From positions 1 through 64,000 of IMG/VR virus record IMGVR_UViG_3300017917_000715: a stretch of 64,000 nt of DNA. The stretch is one strand, 5' to 3'. The translations under genes were made by a program, and so were the position numbers. A model generated the notes under the pieces. That model did not search any database. It was not told where the DNA came from and saw only the letters and a program-made list of their open reading frames with translations. Source of the DNA: a virus. Shown here piece by piece: positions 33,189 through 45,100 of the stretch; position 1 is the stretch's first letter, and the number at the start of each line of letters is the position of its first letter.

Positions 33189-36100
33189 TTATCCTTGATC
33201 AAATGTTGATGTATCGCCGTCAAATGTGCCGTTACTATCAAACGATGATGCAGTTCCTATTGTGATATCATATTTACCAATATCTGTATACCATACACCT
33301 GGAGCAGCTTTAATGAACCTTGCAATTTTGCCGTCATCATCAAGGATATTTGTTTTAGAATCCCAGCTAGTTCCTTGTCGTTTTACTACAGTAACTCTTG
33401 TTCCAAAAGTTAAAGTATTAGTTAATTCAAGCTGGGTGCTTAAATTATCAACTGTAAAATCTGCAGGGAAAGTTACATCGCCTTCGGTACTTTCGGGATG
33501 AATATTAACATTATGTACTTTGTAAGAATCTTTCTTGAGGCGAATATTTCCTACAAAAAATACCCAGTTATTAGAATCAGTTGTAAAACTTGTTGAGCTT
33601 GTATGATTAGATACACACTTATATGTGTAAGACCCAACTTCTACTACATCATTTACTTTGTAATCTACGTTTGGCGACCATGCTGCTGAAGCGTAACCTC
33701 CAACAAATGCTTCTACTGCACTCTTAGCTAAATCTACGGTTTCAGTTTGAGTCATCTGACGGCCTTGATATTCCCAATCAGTAGTAAATCCGCCTGGAAC
33801 AAACGATAATGATACAACATTTGTACCATCAGATTTAACTTGTTCAGTAGTATTACTTTCAACATATGGAATAGTTTCTGAAGCGCCAATATCTTGAACA
33901 TAACTTCCTATTCTATGTATGCCTGGAACCCCGGTACCTAATGTACCGCGTCTTAACTGGCTTAAGAGGTAAGTTGTTATACCGTCTGTAACCTTTGGTT
34001 CAAGTTTAAAGTACTCAATGCGTTCTCCTCGTATTTCAATAATACCAGGTTTGTTGTTTGGTATACTTGGAATGTCAAAATTACTTGCATCTTCAACTTC
34101 TATGCTGATATCAGTATATTTTAACGGTCTAACTAATCTAGTTTTCTTATTTGCGTTTAAACGTTTAAAGTGTGTTCTGTTTAACATATCTTTAAACTGC
34201 ATATAAGAAATATTTGCCCCAACAACATTACTACTGAATGTTATTAATGTAAATTGATCAGCTGCATCTGGGTAGAATGCTAATTTAATACTCTTTTTAT
34301 CTTCATTTAACTTAAAGTCTGCAGAAGGTGTTAGTAAAGATCCGTTCTTAATTACCCAAATGTAGTTGTCGTCCAATACTGTGCGATCAAGTTGAATTAT
34401 GCCGCCAGACACACCTTTATAATAATAGTATTCTGCTGAGTTTGGTACTAAGTTAGATTGTGTAGTAACGTTAATAACTGTACGTTGCAAATCAAGAACA
34501 TCGTGTCTGTAAGAGCTTACAACTTCAATAATATTTGAGCTGTCATATGGTGTTGCAAATACAATCTGAGGACTTGTTGTTGAAGTAGCTGGGACATAAA
34601 CATATCCTAAGTCTTGTCTAACACTAACAACGAGAGATTTATTTTGATATTTCTTACGAGTGTTTGTGTTTATCTTAACTGTAATACCGCTGAGATCAAC
34701 AATATAATCTGTTCCGACAGTTAACAAATCACCATCTGCAATTACAACAATATCAGTTACTGACACACTATACGGAAGATACTTTGTTGCATCAAGTGTG
34801 TAGTTTAACTTTGTTCCTGTAATTGTAAAATAACTGTTAGTTGGGCCATTTAAAATAGTATTACCAACTCGAACAATCATGTTTGACTCAATTGGTAAAC
34901 TATCTCCTATTTGATAGGATAGGTCATAAGTAGTTCCACCGTTGCCTACAATTCTTTCTGTATTAGTAATTGCATAAGTTTGTGCAGTTCCCTTTACAAT
35001 GATATATGTAATTAAAGCGCCATTTGATGGCGGAACACTAAATTTCAAACCTGTTCTGTTTGCACTATCGTAAGATGAATCTGTTTCAAATACTGCAGGT
35101 GTGCCTGGCTCTGCTGGCAATCCATCAACAGTAACATAATAGTTGATACTAGATAACCAAGGAGCCTTTGTTATAAATTCTGTTGTTGATCCGTCTCCAA
35201 TGAAGTAATCAAAGTCAAGAATGTCTGTACCGTTTGCGCCAAAACTGAATATTGAAATCATTTTTCCTTCAGTTGGTGCTGTATTAAAAATAACTTTTCT
35301 ATTTCTGTAATCAACAGAATAATCATCATTTAGAGTAGCAATAGTTGAAATTGAACCTAATTGTCCAGTTATTAGATCTTTTTGCCCTTCAGTAAATTTA
35401 ACGATTACCGCTGTGCGACTATTTGGTTGTTGGGTTATATCGAATTCTTGTTGGACCCCGTCGGCAATATAACTGTCAACTTTAATATTAGCAGATCCCG
35501 ATCCAACTCTATCATACACTTTAATTGCCACTGCATCGACTACTTGTCCTGGAACTACTTCTTCTGGTGCTGGGCTAGAAATAGGTGTTACAAATCCGTC
35601 ACCATCTACTAAAATATCGTCTGCAGATAAACCTGTAGCAGTTGAATATGCCATATTACCGCCAGACAATGCCGTATCGTAGTCAGTATCTTGCGGAGTT
35701 ATACTTCCATCACTAGTGCTCTTACGCCAAATAAACTGATCGCCTTGTGCTACTACAAATGATCCAGGAATGCTAAATGTTTTTGTTGTTGGGTTTATTA
35801 AATTATCAGGTACTCCGTCTGATATAATTGTTTGCATTATTGCTGTGTCAGGATTTGCGATTGGTGGCAATCCAGTTAAAGCATTATCTGCAGCCAACAC
35901 TTCTGCTTCTTTTGTAGTAACTTCTAATTGTTTTGCATCAATTTCATCATTTTTATCTGCTAAGTCAGCTGTTGTGCTATCTATATTAGATTGTATTGCA
36001 GGATTAGCTGTATTAACTAGATAATTAATTTGACTCACTGTTGGCAAATATTCAGGATCTCCCGGTTGAAGTTGGGAAAGAATAATATTCAAAGTATTAA

Positions 36101-39100
36101 GTTCTAATTGATTATCATATAAATCAGCATTCAACTGTGCTAATGTATCTTCAATCACTGCTTTTTCGTTTTCTAAAACTAATAGCTGACCTTCTAATAC
36201 TGTTAATTCTGCCTTCTTGGTGTTTAGATTATTTCTTGCAACACCAGTAACATTATAATTAGGATCATCTAATCTTACAGGGCTTAAGAATGCTTTAATT
36301 GTAATTGTGCTGCCAACTGGCACTGGTTCTTCTAAGAAAACTGTACCGTTACCGTTAATACGGCAATCAATTGGATCTACTAGATCTCTAGTAAAGATTG
36401 CAACAGAAGAATCTTCAACATCACTGAATAAAATTTGATTAATTTTAATGTGTGTTGCATCAATAATTTGAGTTACAAGAGTATTATAACCTAATTGCTT
36501 TTCAACAATAGGAGTAATACTCACTCGGTCTCCAATTTTTAAACCGTCTGTGCTGTCAACTACTAACACATCAGTACCAGCTAAATTAGCTGCATCAACT
36601 AAATTAACTGATCTTGTAATTGTAACAGTTGGTGGATATAAATCATAAACATTAAAATTATAAATTAGTGTAAATCCGTCTCCCGAATATGAATCAATGT
36701 TTACACCTGACCAATAAACGTTAAGTTCTGTGCCGGCTGCAGGAACATATGGCAATGTAAATGAATGGGTGTTTGCAGCAACGGTTACAATGTAATCATC
36801 AAATTTTTCATCATAACTATCCCACTTATCTGTGTAATAAGGAACACTATCCCAGCCTTGATTAGATTCAAATCCTAGAGAATTAATTACAACGCCACCA
36901 TAATCAATACCAGTCATTAACTGAGCTAAGTCTTTTCCTAACTCACCAGCAGATGGAGTATAGTAATGCTGTATTCTATCCGCTGCATTAAGAGTAGACC
37001 AATCTTTAATATAATTAATAGTTATTGTTGATCCTTTTGCAGGTGCTGTTGTAAATGTAATAGCTCCGCTATATGTTGTGTAACCTCTTGATGTAGATTT
37101 AACAATTGATAGCTTATAATTTGCTCTTAAAGTTTCTACACCATTAATTAATACTGACGCTTTATTGATGCGTAAGTCAGGTGCCCAAATTAGAGGAAAT
37201 TGTAATCTAGATCCTGAAACTTCTGTTTCGCCAGAATAAATCTGAGTTGCTGACAAGTCAGTAACAAAATATGCTTGTGTTACTCTATCAAATTTAATTT
37301 TTACAAGATTAGATCGCACAACACCATTGCCAATAATAGCAAATGCTTTTGCAGGTGTACTATTTTGAGTGGTTCCTCCTTCAAGAATAACTTTTGGAGC
37401 ACTTAAATAGTTTGTTCCTTTGTTTAATAAAACAATGCGATTAACTTTTCCGTTTGTAATAAACGCTCTAGCCTTTGCACCAGATCCTGTATTGCCTACA
37501 AATTTAACCACAGGCTCTGAAACATAACCACTTCCTTGATCAGCAATAACTAATTCAGTTATTGAATATCCTAAATTATCATACCAGTGCTTCCATGGAT
37601 ATTCAATTACTTTACTGCTATCGGCTTGAATAATTCCGTCAACTGCATTAACTGTAATTGGTAATAATTTTCCATTTTCGTATACAGGAGGTAAATCAAA
37701 ATCAGTAGTCGACAAATAGTTTGTATCTACTTTATCGTATGCACTTACGTATTCTCTAATTTTTGTTCTGTAAGGTTTAACTTCGTCAATATAATCTTCA
37801 AAATTAGATAAATTGTCATTGTTATAAGTAACTTTTTGTTTTAATTCACCAACTTGATGTTGAGCTTTTACAAAACTAGTTTTAAAAATCCAATCAACAT
37901 ACGTTTGTTCGCTTAAAATGTATCGAACTGAACTAAAGAATAGATCAAGATATGTGCCTCTAAGATTATCAATTAGTATATTATTTTTTAAAGTATCTAA
38001 AATAATTCTTAATTCAGTAGACGCTGAATCATCAAATATACCGGCGTCGTATAAAGAACCGTCAAACCCATACTTACTATCACTGAACTCATATAGAGTT
38101 GACGAAAATTGTATTGTTCCTTTTTCTCTACCAACAACTCGATAACTTTGTGTCCAGTCTACACTATTTGAATCTGCATATTTTTCTACTAATACCCATG
38201 TACCCAAATTGGTAGTTCTAATTTTTACTAACTGTCCTACAGAAGATTCAATGTTATTAAGTTCTGTAAATGAGTTTACTGAAAAATCAATAGCTGTAAA
38301 CTGATTATATCCTGTAGCATACCAATCAGCATATGACCAATAATTTCTAACGTCATATGATCTGCTATGAACTCTTGACCATGTTAGCGTAGTTGGTTCA
38401 TATGAATATATACTCCAGCTATTATTTGCAACAGAATCGCTATGTACTAAAACACTATAGCTTCTTACAGATATAGTTGTATTTGAATCATAGCCGTAAC
38501 CGCCAGATATAATTTCTGCACCAATAATCTGTCCACGGTTGTTTATTTTTGCTCGAATTTTTGCGCCGGTACCAGAACCAGTAATATCAAAATATGGAGC
38601 AATAATGTATCCGCGGCCTTTAGCGTTTACAACCACATCAACAATTCGACCATTTTCTATTATTACTGAAAGATTTGGTTTTTCATAAGAACCAATATTA
38701 ATAAATCTTAATTCTGCATCTGTATCGAGAGTTGTATCATACAGTCCAGTAATAGTACTTGGTTCTTTTTCAAAAGATTCTAATGCGCTAATATTTCTGT
38801 TTTCAACAATTAGTTCAGTTGCTAATTTTCTATTAACTTGTTCAATAAATTGTTTTAAAGCTTCAAAACGATTTACAAACATTCCTTGTCGAGGTCGGTC
38901 CTCTATACCATATTTTAATTTAGGTGGAAGGACTGGATCAGGAACAACTCGTCCAGCAAGATCTTTACCGCATAAACTATCAAACCATTTTTCTTCAATT
39001 GCTGATGGTAATATTGTTTCTGTATCTTCATTAACAATTCTCCATTGGCTATGAATCTTTTTATCAGTTTCTTCACTTGTCCAGTATTCAACTGACAAGA

Positions 39101-42100
39101 CAATATCTGTATCATTTAATAAAGGTTTAACGTTTACTAAACTAAAAGAATTACTGCTAGTTAATGCAAGATACTTATGGCCGTATCCTCTCGGATTGGC
39201 TATTAAGTTTGCAACACTATCCGCTGACATTTTTCTGTTGCCTATTGACGGAACAGTTCTCTTATTCTTAACCCAGAAATAATACGTATTTTTAAAAGAT
39301 TTACTAATGTTGTCATATTTTTTAACAACACTATAAACATTGTTATCATACAAACTAGTTCCGCTGATGCCTAGTGCTATTCCGGTTTCAGTATCTGCTT
39401 GTTCGTTCCACTGAGCAGGTGTAAGTTTTGTTTCAACCCATTCATAAATGTCAACACTTGCCCCTGGAAATAATGTATTCCATGTGCTGTTTCTATAAAT
39501 TAAATTATCATCGTAACTATTAAAGAACTTAGCAGTTCTTAAATCCCACCACAACATTCCAACTTGAGACGATGTCCATGCCATGCCGTCATCAACGTTA
39601 ACGCTAGTATCTCCAACAGAATAAGTTGCTGGATCATAAAAAGTTTTATATTTTATTTCTGTATCAGCAATACCTGGAATTTTTCCTTGTACAGAATCAA
39701 TAACATCTAGATATGATACTAGTTTATTTGTAGTTTTGTTATATAAGAACGCTCTCTTAATCTTTGTTAAATCAACTCTATCAATTTCTGCACGGAGTTT
39801 TTTCCAACTTAATGTATTAGGTTTCTTACGATATTCGTAAACTTTGCCTGAAATAATACCTTGATCAATAGCGTAAGGTGCACCAACTAAAATGTGATTA
39901 GAACTTACTGCAAATCCTTCGTTATACCCAACTGTTTTATCATCAGTATTAGATAGGCTTTCACTAAAAATCCAGCGAGAATTGTACATATCATAGATAT
40001 CAATTCTTCCAGTATCTTCTTGTAAGTCAGTAACTCTAGTTAGATCATTATCAAATGTTGTTGGTGTATTAGGAACTTGTTCTAGATCTATTACTGTTCC
40101 AGTGCCTGTACCAACATTGACTGCCGTAAATAACTGTCCTTGGGTATATATTAATCCCGTTGTACCAGCAACTAAATTCCAATTGGTATTACCTAATTTT
40201 CGAATCTTATAAGACATGCCGGTAACGATTGCACTAGCCGGAATAGATGTATATAAATCAAATGTTGAAATAACTCTACTGTCTGCGCCTTTACTGTAAA
40301 CAACTAATGTTTGGTAGTCGTTCATAAAACGAATTTTTGAACCAAAGAAACCCGATGGTTCAGGATTAATATTTTTTAGTCCAAAGCCAGTAGTTGTATA
40401 CGTTGTACCATTAAACTTATAAGTGTACACTTGGCCTTGATCTATTAATTTTTCAGTATCTTTATATATTGAAGAAATTGCAATGTATGTTCCGCTGTCA
40501 GAAACAGTTACACTACTTCCAAATTCTACTTCGTCTCCTACAATAGTTTGTAACCAATTAAATACACCGCTAGTATTTTTCTTATAAACAAATACTTTAC
40601 CTACTGATGCTAAGCCGGGTGCCGAAATTAATAATGTTGATCCGTCTTTGCTTATTGCTAATACAGAACCAAATCCTTCTGCCTGTACACCGACTGGTAA
40701 ACTAATAACATTATTGTCATATCTCCACTCGGTTTGTGTAAATTCTAAAATACCAGAAGGTTCAGAATCTGGCGGTGTATTAATAATAATTGTAGTATCA
40801 TCAACTACTTCAGCTACATATTGTTTAGAATTAAATCCTGTACCTCTAATGTACATACCTGCAATAATATTTAAAGTGCTTGAAAGTTTAATTGTTGATC
40901 CTAAGCTTCCAATAGGGTTGTACGCAGTTGAGGCTTCTACTCTTGTAGAATATGTTAATCTATAAACAACGCCTTTACCGCTATCTGCGCCTGGGGCGCC
41001 AACAAATAATGTGTTATCACCAAAAATTACGGTTGATCCAAATTTTTCATTTGCCGATGGTGCTGGGCTTAATATTGTTGAAACTAAACTAAAGTTATTG
41101 CTTGAATCTTTACTATAAAGAGAAACAACACCCATATTTTCAAAACTTGCATTAGTTGCCTGTGTGGCGTTGTTTGCTGAAATAAATGGAGACTCAATCC
41201 AGTAATTTACTTGAGATGTTGGATTTTTATTAGTAGATGCTTGAAGAGCAGTATATGGAGTTAATCCTACAACAACTACATCGCCTGTACTATAAGTTGT
41301 TGCTGAATCCCAGTTTGCAGAGCCATTAACAAATACACATCTTGAAGATACGTTTGATGCTAATGGTGTTGCTGTAACAAACCACTGGCTATCCGGAGAA
41401 ATACTAATTGCTCCTCCTGTTAAGCTAGGCGGTGTTGGATTGTAATCTCCAACATCTTTAGAAATAAACGGTACTGTAATTGTTTGGCGAAGTAACCACG
41501 GAGCATTAGGACCTGCTTTATCGTAAACAATAGTTTCTCCTAAATCATTAGTGATCATTGCAATATCACTAGAATAATTTAATGTTGTTTGTCTACCATA
41601 TGACGCACCAGCTTGTGGAAATAAATTAGTCAACTCTGTTTTTGTATATGCAGAATTAAACTGCCATGTAGCCCACTTTCCTGAACCATCGTCGTCTGTC
41701 CATAGTAATTCGCCTTCTAACGGTGAAGAATTAAAATTTTGATCAGCAATATCAATTGCCTTAACTACATTTCCATTTTCTACTGTGTTTTTAATACGCT
41801 GACTTCTAAATATAGCCACTGTAATTTTATTTCGATATTGGAATGGAACTGTAAATGAAGATAAATTAGGTGAAGATAATGTTATAGTTTGCAATCCTAC
41901 AGAAACAACTTTATAAAAGCCATTAATTTCAGTAGCTTGATCAATACCGATGATATCATTAATTTCTATTGTGGTATTTTTTGAAAATTTAACAGTTATC
42001 TGTGCATCTGGTTTAGAGTATGTAACATCTGTTACCTCAACATTAAGTCTAGTATAACGATAAACATTCCACTCTCTACCTTCAAATCCAACCCAAACAT

Positions 42101-45100
42101 AATCTCCGTCTACAAAATCTGTTGAGTCTTTTGTTAGCACTTCGTCAAATTCTTTTAAGACAAATTTTACATCATCTGGACGTACATATCCTGGAGTTCT
42201 CAAATATTGAGAATGATTATTTGTAGTAGGCCATGGGTTATTATTGTATCCAATAGGTTTTAAATACACATCATTTGGAGTTTGGCGAACAATAAAGTCA
42301 ACTGCGGCTGGATCTACTTGATTAACTAATTCAAATCCTTGAGGATTATTTTTAATTAACGATTCGTCAATAATAAATTCAATATTTTCAAATGCTTGAC
42401 TTGCACCATATTGTCCTACACGCAATGCCCACTCTTCGTAGAATGTAATACTTTCCTTTCCGTCGGCGCTTAATACATCAAACAATTTATTGAGTACATT
42501 TTGAGTACCTTTTTCAACAATCATACCTTGATAAAATTTAAATTCACTAACATCATCTTTAATAATATTAGATAGGTACTGTCTCTTTTGGTATCCAATG
42601 AGATGCTGGGCAACTGTTTGCTGATCAGCATCAAAGTTATCGCTGTCCAAGCTATAAAAATCAGTAAATTGACTGGCTTTATAAGTCCAGTTTGGCAATA
42701 ATTGCGGTGTTGGTTTGTTATCTAATTTAATCCATTGCGTTAAATCAATTGTTTCTGATCCGGCAACTTTACTAGCGGCGCTTAGATAAAATTGTTTGTG
42801 TCTTACAATATCCCCAAGAGAGTAATCTTTCCAAGGTTCCCATTCTAAAACTACTGCTTGATCAAATATAAATCCAGGAATGTTAAATGATCCATTCCAG
42901 TCGCTACTAATATATCCAGAAACTAAAATACGCTCTTGTCTATATCCGCTTTCTGGATTATAAATTGTATCATTAAACATTGTAGTGTTGTTTAAGATAG
43001 CAACTTGTTCTTTTTGTACTAGATAGAATGTGGCACCGTATATGCCATCGCCTGTACTAGGAGCATAGCTTACACTATTATCATCTCTATAATTGTTTAA
43101 GAAATTTGGTTGAATTGGTGTTCCGTCAACTTTAAAAATTTCATAACCGTAAAATGGATTACGAATATCGTCAACTACAGAAAGAGGAGACGAGAATGTT
43201 AACTTTGCCGCGGCTGGGCTTAAACTAATAACAGCACTACCAACTTCACTTAAACCGTCAAGTTTATCATAGTCTTCTTCATTAAATGCAATTGATGCAT
43301 TTAAATTTCTTAATGCTCTATAGTAATCACCTTGATATCTAACAATAGATCCTGCTGCAACATCTTGATCTGGTAGCCATTCAGCCCATTTATCTTTGCC
43401 TGTACTCCAGTTTTGTGTTGACCAGAACATAAATTCTTTCGCACTAGTTTCCCAGTTACTAATAGTATTCAAGTTATTATTGAAGTCATCGAATATAAAT
43501 CCTTCATCTTTTAACCATTCGCCATAACCAACTAAGAAATCAACAACATCTTGTACTGAAGTAAATTTAGTACCGTAAGGAATTGTAATAGTTTCTGATT
43601 TATCCCAGTCTCTTCTAATATATGCATCTCTGCCGCCTATTACTGGCAAGGCAGGTAAGGGTTGATAATAATTTATTTCAAAAGTATCAGTTGTTGTGTG
43701 TAAAACTTTAGAACGATAATACTTATTACCATAAGACACAACTTTGCCTGCAGCATATTGATATTGAGGCGTCCAAATTGAAAAACTTTCAGAAATTCCA
43801 CCTACATTAATTAAATTACCTAATTTTACATAAGGGTAATATTTAAAAAATGGTTGAGTTTTACTATAACCTTTTACAGTATATCCATCGCCTAGGCGAG
43901 TAATAATTACACCACTATAAGTTATTTTTTTAATTGGACTAGATGTATTTGTAACAATGTTATAGTCTTCTTGCGGAACAAACACGCTTCCAGAACTTAA
44001 TGGTGTTTTGCTGTCTAGTAATAATTTAAATTTTTCTTTGCTAGTAAACGAACCAATTCTATGGCTTAGATTAGTGCCTAATGTTGATAAGTCAGACACA
44101 TACTCGCTATATGATTTTAAGTTATCGCTTAAAATATAATCAACGAGATAATTAATAATTCCAGATGTGTTTACACTACTAGCACTTGAATATATGCTTG
44201 GTAATTTTATATCTTTAGGACGAATACGGATGCCAGTATCTTTATATATGAGTTGTCCTGCTAAATTTCTTACCGTTCTAGATCTGTCTAAAAGTAAACC
44301 AATTGATTTAGCTGGATATAATAATAAGGTAGTTATTAACACACTAAATGGATAATAGCTGCTTCTTCTCCATGCTGATTCAACAGGGCTTACATCACCA
44401 AATATATAATCTTCTGCGGTTGAGTTTGTAATCACACCTGTTGCTAGTCCTGACATTATTGGACTCTTGATATTTCCAAACTCATCTACAGGTATACGGT
44501 TTCTTAAGTAAGGTCTAACAAATTCTTTAAGTTGTCTTTGCGGTTTTCCTGGTTCTCTAACCATACCGTCTGCAATGTCATTCCACAACACTAAGTTATC
44601 ACTTGTGTAAGGTGCTGGCCCGTATACTTCTTCCCACCACTTAGGCATAATGCTAAATCCTAGCATTTCCCAAGGACAGATATTTGGACGATCAGTGTCA
44701 AGCATCCAACGATGTATACCTTTCCAGTATCCAGGCAAAGGTAGCATGCCGTCTGGTGTTGTTAATCCTCTATGGTTAAATGTTAGTGGATCTCCTTTAT
44801 TATAAGAGATAGGTTTTGTAAAATCTCTATCTACTAAAGAAAGCCACTTATAAAAACTTGTTGCCAATACTTCATTAAACTCGTCTAAAGAATAAGGAGT
44901 TTTGCGACTATAGGAAGGAATAACACTATGAATGTCAAAAATTTCTGGATTGTATTCAATTTTAATATTATTAAAAATACGTTTTTCTAATTCTAAAATT
45001 AAATCATCTCTATAATCGCCGTACGCTAATACTTGACTGCCGTCATGACATTGAATCATTTGTCTTGGAGTCACTAGACTTGTATCAAGATATAGTTTAG